Under the pieces are notes generated by a model, which did not search any database, was not told where the DNA came from, and saw nothing but the letters and a program-made list of their open reading frames with translations. A program made the position numbers and the translations under genes. From NCBI RefSeq assembly GCF_000949295.1, contig NZ_JXYS01000023.1, forward strand, positions 1 through 64,000: a stretch of 64,000 bases of DNA, read 5' to 3'. The first letter of the stretch is position 1. Each line of letters begins with the position of its first letter. Positions 45,819-56,245 of this stretch are shown piece after piece. The DNA is from Acidithrix ferrooxidans. GTDB taxonomy: Bacteria; Actinomycetota; Acidimicrobiia; Acidimicrobiales; Acidimicrobiaceae.

Positions 45819-46686
45819 GTCGGATAGGCACGACTCATTGCCGAGCCGTGCCCCCTTAAGATCCTGGCGGGCAACTTTCATCGCACTAGGCTCAAGCCTT
45901 ATGAAGGCCCCTTTCGGGACCCGGTCATACAGTTACCAATTTGCCATGGAGGTATAGCCTTTACGACGTAGGCTTGTGACCTTCTGAAGTTACTACTAAA
46001 GTTCCGACCGATCGATCTTATCCCAATGTGTTTCGTCAGTAGGACCACACTGTGGCGTTAGCCATGTTAATTTGCCTTCCTAGCCTATGAGGTTCTATGA
46101 ATCACGTAACTAAGACCGTCTCGTAACTAAGACCGTCTCGTAACTAAGACCATTTCACACCTTGGCACCACAGAGAAGTCTGCTTGGCTCCGCACCAGGT
46201 AACGTCTCACCAGGTAATGTCTCAAGGTGTATCCGTCTCATTGCAAGCGCGCGTTTCGCTTTGCCTCCAATTGAATATTTCACCAATCCGTATGCTCGCA
46301 TCCCCATCGACCTTCCTTGTAGTTGGCTTGCCCAATTGCTTGGGCGGAGATAGCGGCTTAGAAATGTTCCACCGAAATAACATACGCTGGGGTTAGGGCC
46401 TGCCTTTTCACCGGACGGAATTATTGTCAGCGCGCATCTATAAGACAATGATTCGACCGTTCCAGATAGCTTTTGGTCTAAGCCCATAAGCAACTTTGGC
46501 TTGTTTGCAATAACGATCTTTAACCAGCAGTTCATATATGTTGCTCATACCCAGCTAGGCCTACCTCCATGCTGCCTGGTTCCTTATTGTCTGGCCCCTT
46601 AGGGCCTTGTCGCTGGCAGTGTCGGCTTCACCTCACGGATTTGGCCTACGAGATTCCCCGCGGGTACTTTTCCGACAGCTCCACAC
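45819..46686 (-). mobile_element. Probable ORF-less group II intron, degenerate
   Basis: On the minus strand 45893-45860 is a 34-nt element beginning GAGCC, with a GAAA tetraloop at its centre and ending GGATC, which matches the length and key bases (AGC triad) of intron domain V. It is followed by a domain VI-like hairpin (GGCACG pairing with CGTGCC) and an end CCTATCCGAC at about 45819. A possible 5' end GTGTGG lies at 46686. No reverse transcriptase piece is present in between. The boundaries are estimates, and some stem pairs in domain V are lost. Confidence 0.45.
46106..46153. repeat. Tandem 17-bp repeat, 2.8 units
   Basis: GTAACTAAGACCGTCTC is repeated at 46106-46122 and 46123-46139, with a partial unit to 46153. 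It lies within the probable intron and may have arisen by slippage. Confidence 0.75.
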
Positions 46687-46876
46687 TTAATGCTAGATAA
46701 GGCATAGCAACTGCATTCTGAGTCAGAAAATATTACCCGAAAGAGTTGATCTATGAATTGCACAATTGGCTCCTAGAGCGACATCGATCATTACACAAAG
46801 TCGATTCCGCCAATCTTTCCCGATGAAAACTCCTTCCTAGGAGGTCGCTCACTCAGTTGTAGACAAAGCTAGTGTC

Positions 46877-47330
46877 GTGATCTCTAAAGACCTAAGCTGT
46901 CCTATCACCAAGAAACAGTCTTGGAAGAAGTACACCAGAAGAATGTCGTCATGGGTAAAAGGCACACTTGTCGAAGCCCTTGAATCCACAACACAACAGG
47001 CCAAAGCAAGGCATGACCTTGTGAATGCAGCCTATAGGTCGCAAATGGACTCGAACTCACATCTAGGGAAGGGAAGGTAGTCGTGAGGGAGATAAGTTTT
47101 ACTGTGCAAACGGGGATGTTCTCCAAGTCGACCTCAACGCTGCTTTGAACTTGCTACATAGATGCTCGGATCAAGAGATAACTCTCTACAGCCCGTATAG
47201 GGAAGTCCGAGGTATCTCAATAGCTCGTTCTCCAGCGCAACGATGCGTCAAGGGGCACGAGTTGAAAGAGACCAAAATCTCCTATCAAACGCGTGCGGAT
47301 AAGCCTAAAGGCTCTGAGCAGTTATGCTAA
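46877..47330 (+). pseudogene. TnpB-like (IS200/IS605 or IS607) remnant
   Basis: The first part reads KKQSWKKYTRRMSSWVKGTL and ARHDLVNAAYRSQMDS; after a frameshift near 47075 the second part reads GDKFYCANGDVLQVDLNAAL, NLLHRCSDQEITLYSPYREV and IARSPAQR. This is the C-terminal part of a TnpB-type RNA-guided nuclease, including the DLNAALN motif that supplies the last RuvC Asp. Only two of the four expected zinc-finger cysteines are visible. The N-terminal half is missing. Confidence 0.7.
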
Positions 47331-47608
47331 GGTTTTTGGCAGCAGGCCTAGAATCTACGAGCCAAAAAAAGATAGATTAGGCAGGACCAAAAAGCAGTGA
47401 CTTTCTCATAGTCAGCCCCATTAGCAAAGGTAGACCGACAGAGATCGACTTGGTCATTAAAAAGCTCGATATCAACTGTATCTAACCACCCCAACTCGTT
47501 AGAAGTTCAAATTAGCTTTAGATGCATCAGCCAAGATTCAGTGTGAGAAGATTAAAGAAAAATACGTTGAAAAACTGATCGCTCAGACAGCTATCCCAAG
47601 GACGTTAA

Positions 47609-48901
47609 ATGGATATCAAGGAACGCTCGACGCGCGCTTGGCAAGGAAATATAGACGATACCAAAACTGAAAATTTGAATACCGCAGATAATCAGATCTA
47701 TGAAATAACTGATCGAATTGCCTTCGTGCACTCCTTTGCTAACGTGGCTGTTGTTGATGTCGGAGAGACAATCACAATGGTCGACACAGGAGGGTATGGG
47801 CTGGCCAAAAAAGTCCATGCGGCCGTTAGATCCTGGTCAAAAAAGGATCTCGAAGTCGCAATCTACTCTCATGGCCATATAGACCATGTCTTTGGAGTCC
47901 CGGTCTTTCAGGCGAACCAGAGCCGGCCTATCACGGTTATCGCCCATGAGAACCTCAAGCATCGATTCGACAGATATATTGAAAGCGCTGGCTTCAACGA
48001 GATAATAAACAAGCGACAATTCCAAAATCATAAATTCGTGTGGCCGAAAGACTTCCGCTATCCCGACCGCGAGTATCGTCAAACATTGGAGTTGAAGGTC
48101 GGCGATACCGACATAGCTCTGAGTCATTCCAAGGGAGAGACTGACGACCATACCATGAGTTGGTTTCCCGAATCCAAAATGCTTGCATGCGGCGACCTCT
48201 TTACCTGGGTATCGCCAAATGCGGGTAATCCTCAAAAGGTTCAGCGGTACCCAAAGGAATGGGCAGAGTCACTAATCGAAATGGCCCAGATCGGGGCGGA
48301 ACTCCTCATACCTGGTCATGGACTACCTCTTTTTGGGGCCGAAAGGATCAAGACCACACTTTTGAATTCAGCCGAACTGCTTGGGTCGATAGTATCTCAA
48401 ACCCTTGCAATGATGAATGAAGGCCTCATTCTATCGGAGATAATAAAGACGCTAAGACCACCCTCACACCTTCTCGAACTGCCCTACCTTAAGCCAATAT
48501 ACGATGAACCCGAATTCATAATTAGAGCGGTTTGGCGCAAGTATGGTGGGTGGTACGAAGGCGAGCCAGGCGATTTAAAACCGCCATCCCTTGATGCCCT
48601 ATCCTTTGAACTTCTCTCTCAAATCCAGAGTATTGACGCATTTCTAGACAGAGCAGAAGAACTTTCCTATAAAGCCGACGATCAATCAATGAGGATCGCC
48701 TGCCAGATGATTGACATAGCATTCAACTCACTTAAAGAGAGTCAAAAGGTCGCAGACCTACGCGCTTCTATATACCTTCGTCGATCAGAGAGAGAACTAT
48801 CCTTGATGGCAAAGGGCATCTATACCTGGGCTGTCCGTGAAGCGACCGACCGGTCGCAAACACTTCAAAATAAAAGCTCCACTCAACTAGACCATCTCTA
48901 G
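47609..48901 (+). CDS. MBL-fold hydrolase with alkyl-sulfatase dimerisation domain
   Basis: The 430-residue protein contains SHGHIDHVFG (about 88-97), a variant of HxHxDH that binds zinc, plus HSKGETDDHTMSWFP and IPGHGLPLFG, the further metal ligands of the metallo-beta-lactamase fold. The C-terminal half (EPEFIIRAVWRKYGGWYEGE, then helices) matches the dimerisation domain of alkyl sulfatases. It probably hydrolyses a sulfate or phosphate ester or a related substrate. It stands alone. Confidence 0.85.
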   Translation: MDIKERSTRAWQGNIDDTKTENLNTADNQIYEITDRIAFVHSFANVAVVDVGETITMVDTGGYGLAKKVHAAVRSWSKKDLEVAIYSHGHIDHVFGVPVFQANQSRPITVIAHENLKHRFDRYIESAGFNEIINKRQFQNHKFVWPKDFRYPDREYRQTLELKVGDTDIALSHSKGETDDHTMSWFPESKMLACGDLFTWVSPNAGNPQKVQRYPKEWAESLIEMAQIGAELLIPGHGLPLFGAERIKTTLLNSAELLGSIVSQTLAMMNEGLILSEIIKTLRPPSHLLELPYLKPIYDEPEFIIRAVWRKYGGWYEGEPGDLKPPSLDALSFELLSQIQSIDAFLDRAEELSYKADDQSMRIACQMIDIAFNSLKESQKVADLRASIYLRRSERELSLMAKGIYTWAVREATDRSQTLQNKSSTQLDHL

Positions 48902-49471
48902 TCAATAGTCAACGCCCAAATACCTGCTTAGAAGGTACAAACACAAAAGTCAAAAACCATAGGGAGACCATGTGAAATCAAGCAATAGAAGTCAGTATCA
49001 AAGATTGGAACTATCCACCGTTACTGGAATCCACATCCTCACAGGGTCTCTCACCGCAACGAATAAGTCAAGCAGTACTCTTGTTAGTCACAAAAAGCTT
49101 ACAATATTGCTACCCAAAAAGCGTACTGTCAAATAGCACAACAAAACCTACTCTCTCCAGGTAGTGCTACCGTCTTTAAAAGCATGGAATCCACAAGGTA
49201 AAATCGCCTCAATTGATCACTCCGTCCCCGAGACAAAGTCTTAGCAATTAGACGTCACGACGGGGAGTCTAGAAGAACCAGTAATTAAAAATCTAACTCC
49301 ATTGAAAGGAACTTCCAGACTGAAACATAGATAGATCACTCAGAGCACACGGTATTACAAATATTGTCAAAATCTACAGTCCGAATGCACAAAAATCCAC
49401 TCAACCCATCAGCTACGGAGTATATTTATCACTATTAGATACAGTGTGCAAATCTGCTCAAAGGAGAACCG
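48902..49471. other. Gene-free stretch of about 0.57 kb
   Basis: AT-rich; no gene, tRNA or clear repeat seen. AAAGGAGAA at 49459-49467 in its last bases is the ribosome binding site of the next gene. Confidence 0.5.
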
Positions 49472-49855
49472 ATGCTTACCGAATCCGACATAGCACTCTT
49501 GAAGGGAAAAGAATTCGCCATAATCGGCACCAATTCCCAAGAAAAGGGGCCGCAGTTAACACCAGTGTGGATCGACACCGACGGTACTAACGTGATATTC
49601 AATACGTCAAAGGGCCGAGTAAAACACAGAAATATCTTAGCCGACCCGAATATCACCATATGTATCGTCGACTCAGCTAACCCATACCATTGGATCAGCA
49701 TAAGTGGCGTTGCAGAGATGACCGAGGAAGGCGCCGACGCGCACATCGACTTTCTGGCAAAAAAATACCTAGACCAAGAGTCCTACCCTTACCGAGGCCC
49801 TGGGGAAGTTCGGGTCATCGTCAAGGTAAGACCAACATCGCGCGCCAGTTCATAG
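49472..49855 (+). CDS. PPOX-class F420-dependent oxidoreductase
   Basis: The 127-residue protein begins MLTESDIALLKGKEFAIIGT and continues with PQLTPVWIDTDGTNVIFNTS, KGRVKHRNILADPNITICIV and GVAEMT, the split-barrel pattern of pyridoxamine-oxidase-like enzymes. The K-x-R-N-I motif and size fit the F420-dependent group common in actinobacteria. ATG 49472 follows AAAGGAGAA. It reduces or oxidises small molecules; the substrate is not predictable. Confidence 0.85.
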   Translation: MLTESDIALLKGKEFAIIGTNSQEKGPQLTPVWIDTDGTNVIFNTSKGRVKHRNILADPNITICIVDSANPYHWISISGVAEMTEEGADAHIDFLAKKYLDQESYPYRGPGEVRVIVKVRPTSRASS

Positions 49856-50828
49856 GGCGTTTTCCTTTAGCTTTAGTGAGATGAAGAGTCTTTGTGAAAT
49901 CCCTCGAATTGCTATGTCCGTTCAATTCACGAGCAAACCTAGACTCTTTCATCTAGCTATTTAAATCATCAAATTGGCTTTCACAGCCTCGATTTTACAA
50001 CAAACATATTAACGTATAGTAATCTTTATAAAGTAGCATTATTGTGAAATTCAATGATTAAAGTCAATATTGATACGAGCTACGAGACAAGCAGTTATTT
50101 CTTAAGGCTCCACTAAACAATGATTACCATGTTTCATAATTTATCGATAATTATTTATGAATTATCTAGTGCTATTTTGGAATATTTTGACAGTAATTCT
50201 ATAAATATATCGCAAGGCTTGAGTGTATGCTAAGGACGCAATTCTCAGTTAGTTCACCTCCATCGACCGAGTATACCATGTCGATAGAGGTAGTTAGTTC
50301 CACAGATTTGCCAAACTGACAGCATTATCCAACTCGTTTCCTAAAACAGTTACATCCTACATTCCAAATAGCTCATGTTGATAATGGAACCCAAACGCCC
50401 CGCACATCGATCTTCGCATCTTGAGAAAACACCGTCGACCTCACACGCGCACGTAAAGCCACTCTCGCGTAGTGACGGAATGCGACGGCCAATGTGGTAC
50501 AATCGTTAATCAAGCCGTCGATCCTCTCGGGCATATCTCTCAAACTTGACCAATCAAAAACAGCTCTGATCTTTTTCAACCTTTCAATTCTTACAAATCG
50601 CTACAACTTAAAACTTTCAGCTCGTGTCATTCGATGCTGTCACAGGAGTCAGATAGCCTCAACTGTAAAGCGAAAACCACTTTCACAATCTCGAGAAATA
50701 GTCGTTGTTTGTTGAGAAATTCTTCTGGTCTATCAACGACTTTGCAAAGATAATAGCGCAGCGTACATATCAACTTCTTCTCGCGAACCATCGCCAATCC
50801 AAATGCCAAATAGCAAGGTGTAACAAGG
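49856..50828. other. Gene-poor AT-rich stretch with two inverted repeats
   Basis: AGATGAAGAGTCT (49879-49891) and AGACTCTTTCATCT (49941-49954) form a loose stem after the F420 enzyme gene. CCTCCATCGAC (50257-50267) and GTCGATAGAGG (50280-50290) form a second hairpin. A minus-strand frame at 50373-50579 is open but has no recognisable domain. The section 49980-50220 is very AT-rich. Confidence 0.45.
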
Positions 50829-51707
50829 ATGACGATAACCACTACTCCAAATCTAAATAATGCGGTCCTAGAGCGGCTTCATCGAGAAGTATCCGGGATA
50901 ATTTCTCAAACTGACTGGGCTAATATCGCAAAAGCGAGCGCGCTTTTAAATAATTTCTCCCCTAGAAATGCAGTCCTGATATCGATTCAATCCAAGGACA
51001 GAGGCACGCCAGTGAGTCATCTCTGTGGCTACAAGAACTGGCAAAAGCTTGGCAGATCTATCAAGGTTGGAGAAAAGGGCTATTCCATTTTGGCACCGAT
51101 CTTTGAAGCCAAATCAAAGCCTCAGAATCCAACTTCAATGGCTGAGCGCTACGAAGAACAAGCAGAGGACGAGCCAAAAAAGGTGACGCGATTTAGATGG
51201 GTAACCATCTTCGACGTAAGCCAGACCGTAGGCGCAGAGATAACACCGCCAGCTCCTCAGCTGTTGACTATGGTTGCCAAACAAGCGCCTGAATTGGTGA
51301 TCTTGCTCTCGCGAGCCATCGCCAATCGGGGATTTGAGGTGATCTACAGCCATCTAGAGGGCGCAAATGGCCTCAGCGACTTCAAATTGCGTCAAGTCGT
51401 AATCCACCATGAACTACCGCCAACACAACGAGCAAAGACGTTAGCCCATGAACTCAGCCACATAATCCTGCACCAAAAGGGAGTTCGCTCTAGGGCTATT
51501 GCTGAGATTGAGGCCGAAACAACTGCCTTTATTGTGATGTCTAACTTTGGAATCGATTCAGACGACTACAGTTTTGCATATATAGCTAGCTGGTCGAACG
51601 GGGATCTCTATTCCGTAATAAGCGTCGCGGAAAGATCTCAATCTGCAGCCCGAGAGATCACTGCAGAGTTAGTGGGGTCAAATGAATATCCACACCAAGA
51701 CTACTAA
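50829..51707 (+). CDS. ArdC-like protein with zinc metallopeptidase motif
   Basis: The 292-residue protein has an N-terminal ArdC-type ssDNA-binding domain (NNFSPRNAVLISIQS, CGYKNWQKLGRSIKVGEKGY, RWVTIFDVSQT) and a C-terminal metallopeptidase region with HELSHIILH (HExxH, about 216-224) followed by EIEAETTAFIV. ArdC proteins protect incoming DNA from restriction on plasmids; here the gene is on the chromosome outside the main element. It may come from another mobile element. No other transfer gene is next to it. Confidence 0.8.
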   Translation: MTITTTPNLNNAVLERLHREVSGIISQTDWANIAKASALLNNFSPRNAVLISIQSKDRGTPVSHLCGYKNWQKLGRSIKVGEKGYSILAPIFEAKSKPQNPTSMAERYEEQAEDEPKKVTRFRWVTIFDVSQTVGAEITPPAPQLLTMVAKQAPELVILLSRAIANRGFEVIYSHLEGANGLSDFKLRQVVIHHELPPTQRAKTLAHELSHIILHQKGVRSRAIAEIEAETTAFIVMSNFGIDSDDYSFAYIASWSNGDLYSVISVAERSQSAAREITAELVGSNEYPHQDY

Positions 51708-51869
51708 CACACTTGCAATAAAACACCGGATATTTGTTTTTAGCTCACCCATTCAAATTCGCCAGTGTATCTTTTGTTAGATACCAAACGAAAAAACAAC
51801 CAATGCTTTGATTGCCTAATGATTTGCTTGATTTCACATGACATTTAAGAACAATATTCGAGGCGGAAC

Positions 51870-53084
51870 ATGACCAGATCATCTGCGAGCTTAGCTTCGA
51901 CCTTCTTCAATGACGAGCACATCGCCGTTGCGGAAGCGGTCGACATCTACCTTGACTCCTTAGGAGATCGCAAAAACGAACTTTTAAGCAAGATCTTCCA
52001 AGAGAAACGCTATCCCGAGGAACTCATGGTAGCGATGGCAAAACTTGGACTTTTTGGAACTTTAATTCCCAAGGATTATGGTGGATCAGAGGTCGGACTT
52101 CTGGCTATGGTCGTAGCAATGGAGAGGTTTTCCGCCTATGGACTTGAGAACACCCTAGCTTTACTCACCACAATGGATACCTTAGCAATAATGGAGGGTG
52201 GCACGGAGCCCCAAAAAGCCGACTTGCTTCCGCGAATAGCCCAGGGCGAACTCAAGCTAGCATTTGCTATAACCGAGCCTGACGCTGGAACGAATTCATT
52301 CAATATGAGACTTAGGGCGACCAAGGAAGATGACGGATACCACCTAAATGGCGAGAAGGCCTGGATAACCGGAGTTGATCGTGCCGAAAAGCTTCTCGTT
52401 GTCGCGCGGACAACCTCCATCGCGGATCTCAAGGCCGCCAACCTGCCAAAGGCATATGGACTGTCGCTATTTCTAATACCCACAGATCTAGATAATCTAA
52501 AGCTCGACAAGATGCGCACATACGGAATAGAAGGATTCTCGCAATTCCACCTTCATTTCGACGACTGTGTAATACCGACCGATTCGTTGATCGGAGAAGA
52601 AAATCTCGGAGCAAAAGTTTTGTTTCACGCACTCAACCCAGAGCGCATAGTGGGGGCATCCTTCGCGGTGGGGATGACTGACTACTTCGTCACCAAAGCA
52701 GTCGAATACGCAAAAGAACGAAAGGTATTTGGGGATCAACCCATTGGATCCTACCAAGGGGTTGCTCATCCATTAGCGCGAATCCGCACGAACCAAGAGG
52801 CTGCCCGACTACTGACCTACCAGGCTGCAAGCCTTTACGATAAAAAAGCTCCCTCTTCGGTCGTTGGAACTTATGCAAATATGGCCAAATATCTTGCATC
52901 CGAGACCTGCTTCGAAGCAGCTGACCGGGCCATTCAGACCTTTGGAGGAGGAGGTTTCGTGGAAGACAACATGATAATTCAGATGTTAGCCGGAGCACGT
53001 CTATCCAAGACCGCACCGATAAATAATGAGATGGTTCTCAACTTTATAGCCGAACACGACCTTGGCCTACCTCGCTCATATTAG
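51870..53084 (+). CDS. Acyl-CoA dehydrogenase
   Basis: The 404-residue protein shows FAITEPDAGTNSFNM and GEKAWITGVDRA, the flavin- and substrate-binding signatures, then FGDQPIGSYQGVAHPLARI and QTFGGGGFVEDNMI near the end. ATG 51870 follows GAGGCGGAAC. It would oxidise an acyl-CoA to the 2-enoyl form in fatty or branched-chain acid breakdown. It is followed by a carboxyltransferase gene about 260 bp later. Confidence 0.92.
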   Translation: MTRSSASLASTFFNDEHIAVAEAVDIYLDSLGDRKNELLSKIFQEKRYPEELMVAMAKLGLFGTLIPKDYGGSEVGLLAMVVAMERFSAYGLENTLALLTTMDTLAIMEGGTEPQKADLLPRIAQGELKLAFAITEPDAGTNSFNMRLRATKEDDGYHLNGEKAWITGVDRAEKLLVVARTTSIADLKAANLPKAYGLSLFLIPTDLDNLKLDKMRTYGIEGFSQFHLHFDDCVIPTDSLIGEENLGAKVLFHALNPERIVGASFAVGMTDYFVTKAVEYAKERKVFGDQPIGSYQGVAHPLARIRTNQEAARLLTYQAASLYDKKAPSSVVGTYANMAKYLASETCFEAADRAIQTFGGGGFVEDNMIIQMLAGARLSKTAPINNEMVLNFIAEHDLGLPRSY

Positions 53085-53342
53085 AAAGATTTAAAACCTA
53101 GAGCCAAAGACCTCCAAAAAAGTCAGTAAAAGTGCGCTCGCGATATCCAACAGGCAACCACGGACTTTCAAGTCTGGGATTTGCTTGTTCGGTGAAATAT
53201 GATTTATTAGTAAATAAGGTATTGGTGGTTTTGAAAGTCCTAAGGAGCTACGGCGCTCGAGGTTTAGACCTAAATAACTCAAACAACTTTCAGGACCAAT
53301 CATCCGATCAATTGATCAAAATAGATAAAAGGGGTTACCGAT

Positions 53343-54875
53343 ATGGGCAACCGGCAAGAGCGTCTATTGCGCGCTATCGAACGAGTAAAAGCTGGTGGAC
53401 CACCGCGAGGTCACGCAAAGCTGGTCGAATCAAATCGACTATTTGTAAGAGATAGGCTCAAACTTTTCTTCGATAATCAAAATGTTGAAGCCGAAGTTGG
53501 AACGATGGCGCGCAACTTCGAAGAAGAGCTTGCCTGTGATGGAGTTGTGACCGGAAGCGCGACAGTCTCGGGGACCAAGATCATATTTACTGCTAGCGAC
53601 TACAGCGTAAAGGCAGGTTCGATTGGCAAATACCACGGTGAAAAGTTAATTCGCGCACAAGAGTCCGCCATTAGAGCAAAACGTCCAATACTCTATCTAG
53701 TAGACTCATCCGGCGCTCGAATTGACGAGACGGCTGGCCATCACGTGGATAAAAAAGGCGGAGGACAGCTCTTTTACCTCCATTCGATAATGTCTGGTTT
53801 CATACCTCAGGTCGGCGTATTATACGGCACCTGCTTTGCTGGCACCGCTTACACTCCTGTCTTTTGCGACCTCTTAGTTATGATGGAAGATGCAGCTATG
53901 GCCATCGCATCACCTCGTATGGTTGAAATGGCGATAGGACAAAAGCTATCTCCTCAAGAACTAGGTGGTGCCAAGATGCACGCTGAGGTATCTGGCTCAG
54001 TAGATTTCATCGCCAAGACCGAGGTCGAAGCAGCTGATATCGTAAGAGCGATCTTTGAGTACCTTCCCTCTTCATGTGAAGAAAAGACCCCGCTTCGCCC
54101 CGCCAAACTCCCGAGTCGAAGCCCAGATGAGATCGATGACATAATTCCTGACGATCCGAATCGTCCCTATCAAATAAGAGATCTAATCGATGCCTTCGTG
54201 GATGCAGATAGCTTCTTGGAGGTCAAAGCGCACTATGCGAAAGAGCTTTGCGTTGGATTCGCCAGAATCGATGGAAGAGCTGTCGGAATTGTAGCGAACA
54301 ATCCCGCTGTAAAAGGTGGCACCATCTTCCCCGAGTCATCAGACAAGGGAGCCGAGTTCGTTTGGCTCTGTGACGCCTACCAAATTCCCCTGGTCTACCT
54401 GGTTGACACACCAGGCTTCATGGTCGGAAGCGCAGTTGAGAGGGCTGGAATCCTAAAGCGCGGACGCAAGTTTATCTTCGCCACATCTAGCGCTACAGTG
54501 CCACGAATCTGTGTAATCGTTCGCAAATCCTATGGGGCAGGAATCTATGCTATGTCTGGTCCTGCTTACGATCCCGATGTTACCTTAGCGCTTCCATCTG
54601 CAGAAATTGCAGTAATGGGACCAGAGGCAGCCGTAAATGCCGTCTATTTCAACAAGCTAGCAGCGATTGCTGATCCAGAGGAACGAAAGGCGGAGACCCT
54701 ACGCCTGCGTCAGGAGTACAAGGAGAGCTACAACATCTATCAGTTGGCGGGTGAAATGGTTGTAGATGAGTTAATAATTCCAAGCGAGCTCCGAAGCCAA
54801 CTTTGTCACTATTTGGACCTTTATCAGAATAAGGTCACGCTACGGCCAACTCGTCGCCATGGCACAATCATCTAG
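53343..54875 (+). CDS. Acyl-CoA carboxylase, carboxyltransferase (beta) subunit
   Basis: The 510-residue protein has the crotonase-like double domain: VDSSGARIDE, FYLHSIMSGFIPQVGVLYGT, FCDLLVMMEDAAMAIASPRM, LGGAKMHAEVSGSVDF and, in the second half, VDTPGFMVGSAVERAG and RKSYGAGIYAMSGPAYDPD. It transfers a carboxyl group from biotin to an acyl-CoA such as propionyl-, methylcrotonyl- or geranyl-CoA. ATG 53343 follows AAGGGG. No biotin-carrying subunit is in the window. Confidence 0.9.
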   Translation: MGNRQERLLRAIERVKAGGPPRGHAKLVESNRLFVRDRLKLFFDNQNVEAEVGTMARNFEEELACDGVVTGSATVSGTKIIFTASDYSVKAGSIGKYHGEKLIRAQESAIRAKRPILYLVDSSGARIDETAGHHVDKKGGGQLFYLHSIMSGFIPQVGVLYGTCFAGTAYTPVFCDLLVMMEDAAMAIASPRMVEMAIGQKLSPQELGGAKMHAEVSGSVDFIAKTEVEAADIVRAIFEYLPSSCEEKTPLRPAKLPSRSPDEIDDIIPDDPNRPYQIRDLIDAFVDADSFLEVKAHYAKELCVGFARIDGRAVGIVANNPAVKGGTIFPESSDKGAEFVWLCDAYQIPLVYLVDTPGFMVGSAVERAGILKRGRKFIFATSSATVPRICVIVRKSYGAGIYAMSGPAYDPDVTLALPSAEIAVMGPEAAVNAVYFNKLAAIADPEERKAETLRLRQEYKESYNIYQLAGEMVVDELIIPSELRSQLCHYLDLYQNKVTLRPTRRHGTII

Positions 54876-54973
54876 CCCATAAAAGGTAATTAAATTATCA
54901 ATTGATGATTAGCGTTAGCCCGATCCCCTTTTTGATCGCAGTCAACCGCATCGAACCCGGAAGAGAAACATTC

Positions 54974-55846
54974 CTATTGCGCCTCATCTGATGACGGGGC
55001 GCTGGTGTGGTGACCCTTTGCATCCGTTACAAGCTCACCTAGGATTCCTTGAGCCGCCATTGAGGCTTTAAGGTCACCCCCGCGACCTCTCAATATAAAT
55101 GCAAAGACAACTCCAAGAAGACTACCAACTAGCGGACCAACGATATAGACCCAAATGTGAGAGTAGTTTCCTTCAAAGACCGCTGGTCCCAATGTTCGAA
55201 CGGGATTCATCGATGCACCGCTGATTGGCGAGGCCCACAGGCCAGCCAAAGCAATATAACCACCAACCGCCAGAGCCGAAAGTCCACCGACGTTTTGAGC
55301 ACCTGAGGACGTTCCCAATATCGTAGAGATCAATCCAAAGGTAAGAAACACCTCCATCGAACCAGCCTGAAAATCAGTAATGTTATGCCCAGGCAACGTC
55401 ATGCCCAAATTCCCATGGTTGCCCAAGGTGGCATCTAAAAACCAACCCGCCAGGAGAGCCCCGGCAATCTGAGCGGCAAAATAAGCAGGAATCCTCTTGA
55501 TAGGAAATTCCCGACGCAGAGCAAAGGCAATTGTGACAATTGGATTCAGATGGGCCCCAGAGATCGTTCCCATAAAAAGAATTATCGCCGTCACCATCAA
55601 ACCCGGAGCTATAACGTCCGCACCTCTCGAAATGGCCCCATGCGATATAGCACTCACAACACTGCCGCCGGCAGCGACGGTGACCAAAAGAAAGGTGCCT
55701 ACCAATTCAGCCGCGATTCGGCGCCACTCAAAGGCCAAGTTATTGAAGTCAAATTCCCAAATGGCGCGATGCTTGTTAAAAACCATCTGGCCTTCAATTG
55801 CATTTGCCGAAGGAGAAGACGATATCTCGGGGACTTTCTTCGTCAT
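54974..55846 (-). CDS. Aquaporin/glycerol-channel family protein
   Basis: Six hydrophobic segments and two half-helices are visible: SGAHLNPIVTIAFAL (first NPx box, NPI) and SGASMNPVRTLGPAVF (second, NPV followed by the conserved R). Classical proteins have NPA at both. I take ATG 55846, behind AAAGGTG, giving 290 residues; a start nine bases earlier lacks this spacing. The C-terminus carries a short charged tail. Water or small-solute transport is likely, with altered selectivity possible. Confidence 0.85.
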   Translation of the reverse strand: MTKKVPEISSSPSANAIEGQMVFNKHRAIWEFDFNNLAFEWRRIAAELVGTFLLVTVAAGGSVVSAISHGAISRGADVIAPGLMVTAIILFMGTISGAHLNPIVTIAFALRREFPIKRIPAYFAAQIAGALLAGWFLDATLGNHGNLGMTLPGHNITDFQAGSMEVFLTFGLISTILGTSSGAQNVGGLSALAVGGYIALAGLWASPISGASMNPVRTLGPAVFEGNYSHIWVYIVGPLVGSLLGVVFAFILRGRGGDLKASMAAQGILGELVTDAKGHHTSAPSSDEAQ

Positions 55847-55855
55847 ATCAAACAC

Positions 55856-56245
55856 CTTTCATAATCTGAGTTGCTCGAATTCCACCAAATAAAAAGTGCC
55901 ACAAGCCAAACCACCAATGAGAGCGAGATACAACAAGAAGATAGCGACTCGATCCCAAAAATCAAAATGATCGAAAGATATAGCATCAGCTAAACCATCT
56001 TAGAGGAGACTTCTCTGCCGGGAATGGCTACCTTTCAAAAATTACACCGTCTCTAAAGCACTAACAGGATCGACAAAATTCATGCGAAAAACAAACGATC
56101 TCTAAAATGCAAATCCAGATCAAACCCTTAACACTGGACAATTCCTTTGAGATTAGAGATCCGTTGAAACTTGCACTTCCAAGAAGACCTTACTCTTGGG
56201 CAATGGCCAAAATCAATCACCCGAAGCTAAAGCGGCCATCTACTT
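55856..56245. other. Gap between aquaporin and lytic protein genes
   Basis: No gene is visible on either strand. The sequence probably contains the promoter of the aquaporin gene at the left end; no clear boxes were found. Confidence 0.5.

Noticed and set aside
46155-46535. 126-codon protein on the minus strand
   Set aside because: No start signal or domain; it lies in the probable ORF-less intron and looks like structured RNA read as protein.
50373-50579. Small protein on the minus strand
   Set aside because: The frame is open and looks moderately protein-like, but there is no start signal, domain or neighbour to support it.
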